Below the pieces are notes generated by a model. It was not told the origin of the DNA. It did no database searches and saw only the letters and a program-made list of their open reading frames with translations. The translations under genes and the position numbers were made by a program. 64,000 bases of DNA from Pantoea eucalypti (GTDB lineage: Bacteria; Pseudomonadota; Gammaproteobacteria; Enterobacterales; Enterobacteriaceae). Below are positions 35,059 through 45,148 of this stretch, in pieces (position 1 is the first letter of the stretch; each line of letters opens with the position of its first letter). The stretch lies in contig NZ_CP045721.1 in assembly GCF_009646115.1 (NCBI RefSeq), positions 1 to 64,000 of the forward strand. Reading direction: 5' to 3'.

Positions 35059-36507
35059 ATGCCCATGAACTATGCCGAGGTGTCACGCGCCATTGTCGAT
35101 GCGCTTGGCGGCCTCACCAATATCGAAGCCGTCACTCACTGCATGACCCGCCTGCGTTTTATCCTGAAGGATCAAACACAGGTCGACTATCCACGTCTTA
35201 AAGCCATCACAGGTGTCATGGGCGTGGTACACAACGATACCCAGTGCCAGGTGATCATCGGGAATAACGTATCGCAGGCTTACCAGGCGTTGCTGGAACT
35301 GGGATCGCCCGGCGCAGCTTCGACTGTGCCGGTGAAACGCAAAATTACCCTGAGAAGTATTGGCGCAGGCATTCTGGATGCGCTGGTGGGCACCATGTCG
35401 CCATTGATCCCAGCCATTATTGGTGGGTCCATGGTGAAACTGCTGGCGATGATTCTTGATATGGCGGGCGTGTTTGAAAAAGGTTCATCAACGCTGGTGA
35501 TCCTCAACGTCATTGGCGACGGGGCATTCTTCTTCCTGCCGATCATGGTTGCCGCCTCAGCGGCGCTGAAGTTCAAAACTAATATGTCGCTGGCGATTGC
35601 CATTGCCGGCGTTCTGGTCCATCCCAATTTTGTTGAGCTGATGGCAAAAGCGGCGCAGGGCCAGCCGGTCGAGTTCGCTTTCATTCCGGTCACCGCGGTG
35701 AAATATACCTATACGGTGATCCCGGCGCTGGTGATGACGTGGATCCTGTCACACATTGAGCGAGGCGTGGATCGCATCACCCCTGCGGTCACTAAAAACT
35801 TCCTGAAACCGATGCTGATTGTGCTGATTGCAGCACCCATTGCGATTGTGCTGATTGGCCCGATTGGTATCTGGATCGGCAGCGGCATCTCCGCGCTGGT
35901 CTACACCGTGCATGGTTATCTTGGCTGGCTTTCTGTTGCGATTATGGGCGCTATCTGGCCGCTGCTGGTGATGACCGGTATGCACCGGGTTTTCACACCA
36001 ACCATTATCCAGACCATTGCCGAAACCGGCAAAGAAGGCATGGTGATGCCGTCAGAGATCGGCGCCAATCTGTCTCTGGGCGGATCGTCGCTGGCGGTGG
36101 CGTTCCGCACTAAAAACCGTGAACTGCGCCAGACCGCACTGGCGGCAGCGGCATCAGCCATTATCGCAGGGATTTCAGAACCGGCGCTGTATGGCGTTGC
36201 AGTGCGCCTGAAACGCCCACTGATCGCCTGTCTGATCAGTGGTTTTATCTGTGGCGCGGTTGCGGGCATTGGCGGGCTGGCCAGCCACTCGATGGCCTCA
36301 CCCGGCCTCTTTACCAGCGTACAGTTCTTCGATCCCACCAATCCCATGAGTATTGTCTGGGTCGGTGCGGTCATGGTGCTCTCGGTGGTGTTGTCATTCG
36401 TGCTGACGCTACTGTTAGGCTTCGAGGATATTCCTGAGACAGAACCCGAAAGCGCTGCGCAACCTGCGCCTGCTACCGAACGCGCTAACGCGATCAATAG
36501 CCATTAG
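35059..36507 (+). CDS. ascF: beta-glucoside PTS permease AscF (EIIBC)
   Basis: 482 residues, as expected for AscF. The EIIB domain (1-90) has the phosphocysteine in THCMTRLRF. The EIIC domain follows (about 110-460) with the family motif ISEPALYGVAVRLKRPL. No EIIA domain is present, so a partner such as Crr is needed. It imports and phosphorylates arbutin, salicin or cellobiose-type sugars. AGAGAAGAG precedes the ATG. It is followed by ascB 35 bases later. Confidence 0.92.
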   Translation: MPMNYAEVSRAIVDALGGLTNIEAVTHCMTRLRFILKDQTQVDYPRLKAITGVMGVVHNDTQCQVIIGNNVSQAYQALLELGSPGAASTVPVKRKITLRSIGAGILDALVGTMSPLIPAIIGGSMVKLLAMILDMAGVFEKGSSTLVILNVIGDGAFFFLPIMVAASAALKFKTNMSLAIAIAGVLVHPNFVELMAKAAQGQPVEFAFIPVTAVKYTYTVIPALVMTWILSHIERGVDRITPAVTKNFLKPMLIVLIAAPIAIVLIGPIGIWIGSGISALVYTVHGYLGWLSVAIMGAIWPLLVMTGMHRVFTPTIIQTIAETGKEGMVMPSEIGANLSLGGSSLAVAFRTKNRELRQTALAAAASAIIAGISEPALYGVAVRLKRPLIACLISGFICGAVAGIGGLASHSMASPGLFTSVQFFDPTNPMSIVWVGAVMVLSVVLSFVLTLLLGFEDIPETEPESAAQPAPATERANAINSH

Positions 36508-36524
36508 GAAAAGGGTCAGGCTGA

Positions 36525-37973
<1,449 letters not shown>

Positions 37974-38020
37974 CACTGTCACTTAAAAAGCACATCTGAA
38001 TGCACTGTCGCGTAGCAAAC

Positions 38021-38062
38021 GTGCCTGAGCATAACACTGACGCATCCGTTGTGCTCAGGCAC
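38021..38062 (+). terminator. long hairpin after ascB
   Basis: A 15-base stem (GTGCCTGAGCATAAC against GTTGTGCTCAGGCAC, one wobble) with a 12-base loop. The following bases are TAATTATC rather than a U-run, so it may be a weak terminator or an mRNA-stabilising end. Confidence 0.5.
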
Positions 38063-38081
38063 TAATTATCGTATAACGAAT

Positions 38082-38166
38082 GTCTCCGAGGGGTGTCCTG
38101 TCATGGGCTGAGATGGCGAAAGCCGAACCCTTTGAACCTGATCTGGGTCATGCCAGCGAAGGGACG
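38082..38166 (+). ncRNA. TPP riboswitch (THI element)
   Basis: Conserved landmarks are in order: GGGGTGTCC, GGGCTGAGAT, ACCCTTTGAACCTGATCTGG, then TCATGCCAGCGAAGGGA. The outer helix pairs GTCTC near 38082 with GGGAC near 38161. It lies upstream of tenA and the ThiXYZ-like genes, so thiamine pyrophosphate should shut them off. Confidence 0.95.
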
Positions 38167-38224
38167 GGTCGGCAGATTTTCTGTCTCATTTCCTGCACTA
38201 TCCCCTGTTCCAGACCGTATGCCC

Positions 38225-38248
38225 GGATCTCCCTTTTAATGGAGATCC
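38225..38248 (+). promoter_or_regulatory. ribosome-site-sequestering hairpin of the TPP riboswitch
   Basis: GGATCTCC (38225-38232) pairs perfectly with GGAGATCC (38241-38248). The right arm contains the GGAG ribosome site, five bases before the tenA ATG. This is the likely expression platform, controlling translation start rather than termination. Confidence 0.7.
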
Positions 38249-38249
38249 C

Positions 38250-38951
38250 ATGTCACATCCGCTTTTCGAGACCGGTTTCTATGGTCGTCTGCGCCAGCAG
38301 GCGGGCACGCAATGGCACGCCTATGTAAGGCACGATTTTGTGCAGCAACTCGGTCAGGGTACGCTGCCTCCTGCCGCCTTCCGTCACTATCTCACCCAGG
38401 ATTATCTGTTCCTGCTCCACTTCGCCCGTGCCTGGGGTCTGCTGATCAGCAAACTCTCTGAGCCTGACGCTCTACGACGCGCTACGGCATCACTTAACGC
38501 GATTATCGGTGAACTGCCGCTGCACCTCGCTTACTGCCAGCAATGGGGCATCAGCGAGGCAACAATGGCACGCGAACCCGAAGCAGCGGAAACGCTCAAT
38601 TACACCCGTTATGTGCTGGATGCCGGTCACACCGGCGATGCACTGGAGCTCATAACGGCGCTGATGCCCTGTGTTGCCGGTTACGCTGAAATCGGCCTGA
38701 CTTTGCTGGATGATCCTGCGACGCGCATTGAGGGCAACCCTTACGCCGAATGGATTGAAAATTACGGCGATGAAGCCTATCTGGCCGGGGTAGGCTCGTC
38801 ACTGATACTTTTTGAAACGCTGGCTCAGCAGCGCGCCGGAGAACAACGTTTTGATCGGCTGGCGGAGATTTTCACCACTGCGACCCGGCTGGAAGCGGCA
38901 TTCTGGCAAATGGGGATAGATCACGCTGCCGATCTTCGGGTCAGACCATGA
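38250..38951 (+). CDS. tenA: thiaminase II / aminopyrimidine aminohydrolase TenA
   Basis: 233 residues. FRHYLTQDYLFLLHFARAWG and the catalytic cysteine in ALMPCVAGYAEIG, with YAEWIENYGDE, are typical of TenA_C enzymes. It converts aminopyrimidine breakdown products of thiamine to HMP for reuse. Its stop overlaps the next start (ATGA). It is the first gene of the TPP-riboswitch-controlled salvage operon. Confidence 0.94.
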   Translation: MSHPLFETGFYGRLRQQAGTQWHAYVRHDFVQQLGQGTLPPAAFRHYLTQDYLFLLHFARAWGLLISKLSEPDALRRATASLNAIIGELPLHLAYCQQWGISEATMAREPEAAETLNYTRYVLDAGHTGDALELITALMPCVAGYAEIGLTLLDDPATRIEGNPYAEWIENYGDEAYLAGVGSSLILFETLAQQRAGEQRFDRLAEIFTTATRLEAAFWQMGIDHAADLRVRP

Positions 38952-39688
38952 GCCAGCTGTGCAATGCCACACCGCCAGGTATTTCAGTTCGCCAGCTCAG
39001 CCTTACGCTGGGTCAGCAACAACTTTTCAGTCAGCTTGATCTGGAGATCGCCGGGGGTAAATTTACGGCGTTACTGGGTGCCAGCGGTGCAGGCAAAAGC
39101 AGCCTGATGCGTGTCATTGCCGGTCTTAGGCCACCCAGTTCGGGACAGATTAGCGGCAGCGATGGCCTTCCGCTGACCGGACGCATCGCCTGGATGGGGC
39201 AACAGGATTTGCTCTATCCGTGGCTGACGATTGAGCAAAATGTCTGCCTGGCCAGTCGGCTGAAAGGCGAGAAAGCCGATCGCGACTGGGCGCAGTATCT
39301 GCTGGCAAGGGTTGGGCTGAGCCAGAGCGCCCGCGCGCGCCCCGCTACACTCTCCGGCGGGATGCGTCAGCGCGCTGCGCTGGCCCGCACTCTCTACACG
39401 CGTCAGCCTGTTGTGTTAATGGATGAGCCATTCTCCGCGCTGGATGCATTGACCCGTCATGAGATTCAGATGCTGGCGGCGGAGGTGCTGGTCGGTCACA
39501 CGGTGCTGCTGATCACCCACGATGCCGCCGAAGCCTGTCGTCTCAGTCATCACCTGCTGGTGATCGGTGCGGCGGGAATCGAAGCCTCTCCACCACTACA
39601 GGGCCTGCCGCCAAGGGCAGCCGATGACGCCGGCTTAATACGAAGTCAGGCCGCACTGTTGAAACAGCTAAGCGGAATAGCCAGATGA
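38948..39688 (+). CDS. ABC transporter ATPase for thiamine pyrimidine precursor (ThiZ-like)
   Basis: 246 residues. Walker A GASGAGKSS near residue 50, the Q-loop GQQDLLYPW, signature LSGGMRQRAALART and Walker B VVLMDEPFSALD are all present. In context it powers import of formylaminopyrimidine or a related HMP precursor. It is coupled by ATGA overlaps to tenA before and the permease after. Confidence 0.92.
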   Translation: MSQLCNATPPGISVRQLSLTLGQQQLFSQLDLEIAGGKFTALLGASGAGKSSLMRVIAGLRPPSSGQISGSDGLPLTGRIAWMGQQDLLYPWLTIEQNVCLASRLKGEKADRDWAQYLLARVGLSQSARARPATLSGGMRQRAALARTLYTRQPVVLMDEPFSALDALTRHEIQMLAAEVLVGHTVLLITHDAAEACRLSHHLLVIGAAGIEASPPLQGLPPRAADDAGLIRSQAALLKQLSGIAR

Positions 39689-40440
39689 GCACACGTTTCG
39701 TCCGTTTGCGTCGTGGAATTACGCTGTTTGCCGGTCTGATTGCAGCATGGTGGCTGGCCACGCTGACCTGCATTCCCGCCTTTCTGCTGCCCTCGCCCGC
39801 TGCAGTCGCTATTGCGCTGTGGCAGAACGCTGACTATCTCAGCTATCACACTCTGATTACCCTGACCGAGATCCTCAGCGGCATGGCGCTCGGCGTGCTG
39901 CTGGGTGGTGTGCTGGCGCTGGGCATGACCTATTCACCGTGGTTACAGCGCTGGATGATGCCGCTGGTGATCACCAGCCAGGCGATTCCGGTATTTGCGC
40001 TGGCTCCGCTGCTGGTTCTCTGGTTTGGCTTTGGCATGAGCGCCAAAGTCGCGATGGCCGTGCTGGTGATCTTCTTCCCGGTAACCTCCAGCTTTTTTGA
40101 TGGCCTGCGCCGCGTTACGCCCGGCTACCTTGACCTGGCTCGCACTATGGGCGCTTCCCCTTCAGCACAACTGCGCCATGTCAGGCTGCCAGCGGCGCTG
40201 CCTGCGCTGGGTTCAGGGTTACGGATGGCGGCGGCCGTCGCGCCGATAGGGGCAATTATCGGCGAATGGGTCGGCTCAGCGGAAGGGCTGGGTTTCGTGA
40301 TGCTGAATGCCAATGCCCGGATGCAGAGCGACCTCTGTTTCGCTGCCCTGTTCATTCTGGTGCTGATGACCCTCGCCCTGTGGCTGACTATCGATCGCCT
40401 GCTGCGCCGCCTGATTAGCTGGGCTCCTGAGACAATTTGA
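39685..40440 (+). CDS. ABC transporter permease (ThiX-like)
   Basis: 251 residues with about six membrane segments. The EAA-type cytoplasmic loop VTPGYLDLARTMGASPSAQLRHVRLPAALP identifies a nitrate/taurine/pyrimidine-type permease. It should form the membrane channel as a homodimer. It overlaps the ATPase gene by four bases and the binding-protein start by one base (TGATG). Confidence 0.9.
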   Translation: MSTRFVRLRRGITLFAGLIAAWWLATLTCIPAFLLPSPAAVAIALWQNADYLSYHTLITLTEILSGMALGVLLGGVLALGMTYSPWLQRWMMPLVITSQAIPVFALAPLLVLWFGFGMSAKVAMAVLVIFFPVTSSFFDGLRRVTPGYLDLARTMGASPSAQLRHVRLPAALPALGSGLRMAAAVAPIGAIIGEWVGSAEGLGFVMLNANARMQSDLCFAALFILVLMTLALWLTIDRLLRRLISWAPETI

Positions 40441-41399
40441 TGACCCTTAAAATGAGAAATCCCATGACTAAACTGCCCCTGTTAACCCTGCTCTTCAGCG
40501 CCACCTTAACCACTCAGGTTCAGGCGATGGAAAAACTGACGCTGGTACTCGACTGGTATATCAATCCCGATCACGCGCCCATTATGGTGGCGCAGCAGAC
40601 CGGCGCGTTTGCCGCTGAAGGACTGGAGGTAAATATCGTGCCGCCTTCCGATCCGGCCCTGCCGCCACGTCTGGTCGCGGCAAAGCAGGCGGACTTAGCC
40701 ATTACCTATCAGCCTCAGCTGCATTTCTTCGCCGATCAGGGATTGCCACTGATGCGGGTGGGCACGTTGATTGACACGCCATTGAACACACTGATGACGT
40801 TAGACAAAACGGTGAAAAAACCGGCGGATTTAAAAGGTAAACGCATCGGCTATTCAGTGAGTGGCATTGAGCAGGCGACGCTGGCGACCATGCTGGCCCA
40901 TGACGGCGTCAAAGCCGATCAGGTCAAATTGATTAACGTTAATTTTCAGCTCACCAGCGCCCTGATGACCGGCCAGGTAGATGCGGTTATCGGCGGCTAT
41001 CGCAATATTGAAGCGCTGGAGTTGAAACTTGCCGGCAAAGAACCCGTGGTGCTTAACGTCGAGGATTATGGTGTTCCCGCTTATGACGAGCTGATTATCG
41101 TCGCCAACCGTGACGAGGCGCACTCGGAGAAGATTCAGAAGTTTCTGCGGGCATTGAAGAAGGGAAATGCGGAGCTGCAGGCGCATCCTGAGGAGAACTG
41201 GCTGATCTTTGCCCGCGAGCATCCTGAGCTGAATACACCGCTAAACCATCAGGCATGGCGTGCCACGCTGCCGCTGTTCGCCGCCGATCCGGCAAAACTG
41301 GATCGTGCACGCTATCAGGCTTATGAGCAATTTCTGTTTGATAACAAGCTGATTAAAGGCATCACGCCGGTTCAGCGCTACGCTATCGGCAGTGAGTGA
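40440..41399 (+). CDS. periplasmic pyrimidine-precursor binding protein (ThiY/NMT1-like)
   Basis: 319 residues with a signal peptide ending near QVQAMEK. The NMT1/THI5-type start LDWYINPDHAPIMVAQQTG and the pattern LVAAKQADLAITYQPQ mark a formylaminopyrimidine/HMP binding protein. The ATG at 40440 overlaps the permease stop. ATG 40452 or 40464 are alternatives. It is the last gene of the operon, and a GC-rich hairpin follows. Confidence 0.9.
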   Translation: MTLKMRNPMTKLPLLTLLFSATLTTQVQAMEKLTLVLDWYINPDHAPIMVAQQTGAFAAEGLEVNIVPPSDPALPPRLVAAKQADLAITYQPQLHFFADQGLPLMRVGTLIDTPLNTLMTLDKTVKKPADLKGKRIGYSVSGIEQATLATMLAHDGVKADQVKLINVNFQLTSALMTGQVDAVIGGYRNIEALELKLAGKEPVVLNVEDYGVPAYDELIIVANRDEAHSEKIQKFLRALKKGNAELQAHPEENWLIFAREHPELNTPLNHQAWRATLPLFAADPAKLDRARYQAYEQFLFDNKLIKGITPVQRYAIGSE

Positions 41400-41404
41400 T
41401 AAGC

Positions 41405-41426
41405 GCCCGCAGCGAGCGCTGCGGGC
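41405..41426. terminator. GC-rich hairpin between convergent genes
   Basis: A perfect 10-base stem, GCCCGCAGCG with CGCTGCGGGC. There is no U-run, only GGTTATT on the plus side. Position between convergent ends suggests termination. Confidence 0.5.
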
Positions 41427-41432
41427 AGGTTA

Positions 41433-43205
41433 TTAATGAGACTTCTGAAACAACCAGTGTTCAATGTCACTGGCGGGCAGAGGTTTTGAGAAGAAGTAAC
41501 CCTGAATCTGATCGCAACCGTAGGTTTTCAGTAATCCCAGCGTCGCTTCCGTTTCGACGCCTTCAGCCAGCACGGTATAATTCAGCTCTTTCAGCATCTG
41601 GATAATGCATCTGACGATGATTTTCGATGCGTCATCCTCACCCATACGCGAGATCAGTGACCGGTCAATTTTAATCACATCCAGCGGGATATCCTGCAAA
41701 TAGCTAATGTTGCTGTAACCGGTGCCGAAATCATCCAGTGAGATCACAAAACCGTGAGATTTCAGCGCTTCCAGCCCTTTTATCGCCACATCACTTTTGG
41801 TGATCAGTTCATTCTCCAGACACTCAATGCCCAGGATAGCGTTAGGCAACTGAGCGGCCGCGAGTTTAGCCACCAGCTCATCGGCAAAATCGGGCCTGGC
41901 GAAATCGCGCTCACTGACGTTGATTGAGACCGGAATCAGATCATATTCTCGATTCCAGCGCGCCAGTTGTTCAACGGTGTGATCGATAACCCAGTTGGTC
42001 AGATCGGAAATCAGGTTGGTTTTACCCGCTAACGGAATAAATTCGGATGGAAAGAGCTCACCTCGCTCAGGATGATTCCAGCGAATCAGCGCCTCCAGCC
42101 CGACCGTCTTACCAGTTCTGAGGCACACTTTAGGCTGCCAGGCCAGATAGAGCTCTTCATCTTTATTCAGCGCCTGAGCCAGATCGTTCATGATCATAAA
42201 ATCATCGGTGCGCCGCGAGTCGTAACTCTCGTCAAACGACATTGCATTGATGTTTTCATCAATGGCCTCATGCAGCGCGCTCACGGCCTGACGTATCGTT
42301 TCATTCGCATTCATCTGGCCCGGAACAAACTCTGTTTCGCCAGTAAAGACATTCAGATCGAGCGTAATGTTTTCCGCCAGGTCGGCCTTCATGCCTTTAA
42401 ACAGGTCGGGCATATTGTGTGCTGTAAACCGATCCGAATAGGGCTGAACGATGGCGAAACGGCCAGGTGCAAACGAATAGAGTGTTTCATTCTCCGGCAG
42501 TTTGAGCCGGTTTGCGACATCCTGCGCCATCTGCTTCAGGAGTTTTTCCATCGGCGCAACGCCTACCGCGCGCGTAAGTTCATAAGCGCGAATGATATCG
42601 AGACAGTCGATAAGAATCAGGCGAAAACGGCTATGAGGCGCGGTCAGGGTCAGCTGATGAATATCACGAATCAGGCGGGGACGATTCGGCAGATGCGTAA
42701 TAACGTCGGCAAAACCCGCGTTATTCCAGGCATCCAGAAAAGAGGAAACCAGCGTAGCCAGTGAGCGCAGCGTGACGAGTTTGTCATCCGCAAAGGGATG
42801 TGGCTGCGTATCAGTTACACAGAGTGTGCCCAGCACGGCACCGTCGAGGTTCTGCAGCGAAACGCCGGCATAAAAGCGAATATGCGGGTCGCCTTTAACA
42901 AACGGGTGAGTAACAAAGCGCTCATCCAGTAAGGTGTCATACACGACCAGGTGCCCTTCACCATCAATAACATGGCGGCAGAGAGACTCATCACGGGTCG
43001 ATTGCTTAAGATCAAAGTTACGTGAGGCTTTAATATACTGATTGTGGTCGTCAACAATCGAAATAAAACTGCCTGAAATACCCAGCACCTGGCTGGCGAG
43101 ATTAACAAATCTCTCCAGCACTTTGTCCCGTGCTTCATCTGGTGACAAAAGTGCCTTAATTGCACTAAGACGTTTTACGTCGCTGCCGTTTTGCTCGTTA
43201 TGCAC
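41433..43205 (-). CDS. GAF - degenerate GGDEF - EAL c-di-GMP phosphodiesterase
   Basis: 590 residues. An N-terminal GAF domain (about 15-150, ESLCRHVIDGEGHLVVYDTL) is followed by a GGDEF-like domain (about 160-320) whose active site reads APGRF, so it should not make c-di-GMP. The EAL domain (about 345-585) is complete: GLEALIRW, INVSERD, IECLENEL, DDFGTGYSN, IKID and EGVET. The GTG at 43205 is chosen for GAGAGG six bases upstream. The frame to 43262 lacks support. It probably degrades c-di-GMP in response to a GAF ligand. Confidence 0.9.
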   Translation of the reverse strand: MHNEQNGSDVKRLSAIKALLSPDEARDKVLERFVNLASQVLGISGSFISIVDDHNQYIKASRNFDLKQSTRDESLCRHVIDGEGHLVVYDTLLDERFVTHPFVKGDPHIRFYAGVSLQNLDGAVLGTLCVTDTQPHPFADDKLVTLRSLATLVSSFLDAWNNAGFADVITHLPNRPRLIRDIHQLTLTAPHSRFRLILIDCLDIIRAYELTRAVGVAPMEKLLKQMAQDVANRLKLPENETLYSFAPGRFAIVQPYSDRFTAHNMPDLFKGMKADLAENITLDLNVFTGETEFVPGQMNANETIRQAVSALHEAIDENINAMSFDESYDSRRTDDFMIMNDLAQALNKDEELYLAWQPKVCLRTGKTVGLEALIRWNHPERGELFPSEFIPLAGKTNLISDLTNWVIDHTVEQLARWNREYDLIPVSINVSERDFARPDFADELVAKLAAAQLPNAILGIECLENELITKSDVAIKGLEALKSHGFVISLDDFGTGYSNISYLQDIPLDVIKIDRSLISRMGEDDASKIIVRCIIQMLKELNYTVLAEGVETEATLGLLKTYGCDQIQGYFFSKPLPASDIEHWLFQKSH

Positions 43206-43356
43206 TGAAACCTCTCTTATGCAGGCGCAAAAATCGAAATAATTTAGCTTACAAATGCTCAATTAACGCCCAATTATCAGATAAATAACGGCTCAATCTG
43301 ACAGTACTTTCACAGCGAAACAGTGTCGCACGATATATGATCGCTGTCGAAACCAT

Positions 43357-44583
43357 TTAACGCTCTTCTTTCACGCGCGCAACCTGTGGCGACTCCGGTC
43401 TGAAGCCAAGACCAATCAGGCGTCCCAGCACGAAACGCAAGAATGGCAGGCGACGGATAATCGCAGGAATCTTGCTACTGCCCGAGGGTTTTCTTTTTGC
43501 TTTGTTGCGACTCATTTTAATCTGAAGAAACTGCGTGGCGACGGTAGGGAACTGACGTCGTTTCTGCACTTTTTCCAGATCGCGCAGTTGCAGTTCACCC
43601 CGCTTCAGGGATTCCGTCAGGAGGTTCGCCGTCGCAACTGCATCCTGAATCGCCAGATTTACACCCACCCCGCCAATTGGCGACATGGCATGAGCCGCAT
43701 CACCAATACAGAGCACGCCGGGTCTGGCCCACTTATCCAGCCGGTCAATACGTATCGACAGCAGCTTAAACGCCTCCCAGCTCTCGATTTCTGCCATGCG
43801 CGTCGCTTCAAAAGGTGATAGTGCCACAACCTCTGCTTTAAACGCGTCGAGTCCGGCAGCCTGTTTCGCTTCAAACTCTCCTTTCGGAATGGTCAGCCCG
43901 CACTGCCAGTAGTCACCGCGATCAATAACGATAAAGTTCTGACGGGGTCCTTTGTGCCCCATCCCAATGTCGGGATCCTGTGGCTGCTTACTTAAGCGGA
44001 ACCATATAACATCGCGCGCTGCGCCAAATTCCTGTCCCGTCAGCCCGGCCGCTTCGCGCACACGGGAATGGCGGCCATCGGCACCGACCACCAGTTTACA
44101 TGTGATATGCAGCTGCTGATTCCCACGAGAAGCCGTCACGCCACTGACCGTGCCATTCTCATATTTCAGCGACTCAAACGACGTTGATTGCAGCAGACTG
44201 AAGCCGGGATAGCGGATGCTCTGTTCTGCCATGTAGTTCAGGAAATCCCACTGAGGCATAAAGGCAATAAAGCGACACTGAACCGGCAAACGTGAGAAAT
44301 CAGCCATTGTAATGCTCTGTCCTGCTATCTCCGCCTCCAGCTTTTCAGCACGCTGATGCGGTAGCCTCAGGAAAGCGTCCAGGAGTTCGAGCTGATGCAT
44401 AATTTCCAGCGTCGAGGGGTGGATGGTATCACCACGAAAATCGTGCAGAAAATCGGCGTGCTTTTCGATCACTATGACACGCAGTCCCGCGCGGGCAAAA
44501 AGATAGCCCAGCATTAATCCCGCAGGACCACCACCCACAATACAGCAGTCAGTGGTGAGAATTTCAGTGGAATGTGGCTGCAT
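43357..44583 (-). CDS. FAD-dependent aromatic-ring hydroxylase family monooxygenase
   Basis: 408 residues. The FAD Rossmann motif VGGGPAGLMLGYLFARAG, the DG motif VGADGRHSRVREAAGL and the GD motif CIGDAAHAMSPIGGVGVNLAIQDA define the PHBH/UbiH superfamily. It should hydroxylate an aromatic or similar substrate using NAD(P)H and oxygen. ATG 44583 follows AGGGAG. A longer frame to 44679 is not supported. It stands alone, so the substrate is unknown. Confidence 0.9.
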   Translation of the reverse strand: MQPHSTEILTTDCCIVGGGPAGLMLGYLFARAGLRVIVIEKHADFLHDFRGDTIHPSTLEIMHQLELLDAFLRLPHQRAEKLEAEIAGQSITMADFSRLPVQCRFIAFMPQWDFLNYMAEQSIRYPGFSLLQSTSFESLKYENGTVSGVTASRGNQQLHITCKLVVGADGRHSRVREAAGLTGQEFGAARDVIWFRLSKQPQDPDIGMGHKGPRQNFIVIDRGDYWQCGLTIPKGEFEAKQAAGLDAFKAEVVALSPFEATRMAEIESWEAFKLLSIRIDRLDKWARPGVLCIGDAAHAMSPIGGVGVNLAIQDAVATANLLTESLKRGELQLRDLEKVQKRRQFPTVATQFLQIKMSRNKAKRKPSGSSKIPAIIRRLPFLRFVLGRLIGLGFRPESPQVARVKEER

Positions 44584-44746
44584 ATCAGCTCCCTGTTGCG
44601 CCATTATTGCTATGATTATTGCGTCAGCCGTGGCGATATGACCGCCACCGGTTGATGGTGCTGTGCTCAGACTAATCACTCAATGCGATTTATTCCAATC
44701 GAAGCTGCTGAACGGCCATTATTGATTCAGCAGTGAGGAGATCATC

Positions 44747-45055
44747 ATGAACGTGATCCGCAATACGCTTTTTATTCTGCCGCTGTTAAGCCCACTGGTT
44801 GTGGTCGCCGCGCCGTATGACACCCTGAAGTTTGCTCTGCGGCAGCAGCAAATAACGGATGATCTGCGCCAGAAGTGTCAGATATTGCCCGCCGTATCTG
44901 ATGAAAAATTGCGGCAGACGTTTATCAACGATAAACAGAACATGGAACAGAATCAGGCAACATTAAAAGCAGCGGTGCAGGCCCTGAAAAATCATGACAA
45001 TCCAGCCTATCGCGAACGCGTGGCACAAGTGGTTTGTCCACCACAAACCGAGTAA
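44747..45055 (+). CDS. small periplasmic protein of unknown function
   Basis: 102 residues with a clear signal peptide (cleavage near VVAAPYDT). The mature part is helical and charged, with two cysteines (QKCQIL, VVCPP) that could pair. GAGGAG lies eight bases before the ATG. It lies ahead of clcA on the same strand, with a 94-base gap. Family not recognised. Confidence 0.75.
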   Translation: MNVIRNTLFILPLLSPLVVVAAPYDTLKFALRQQQITDDLRQKCQILPAVSDEKLRQTFINDKQNMEQNQATLKAAVQALKNHDNPAYRERVAQVVCPPQTE

Positions 45056-45148
45056 CACTTTTCCTCAGGCGAAATTGATCCTGGCGTTTGTTTTCACTTT
45101 ACCACTCAGTAAACTGGCACGCTGGTTTGTTTAAACAAGAATGTCTTA

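Noticed and set aside
35916..36497. 193-codon minus-strand frame inside ascF
   Set aside because: Shadow of a clear AscF coding sequence in a GC-rich gene; no family features.
42072..42764. 230-codon plus-strand frame inside the GAF-EAL gene
   Set aside because: Antisense shadow of a well-supported gene, no ribosome site.
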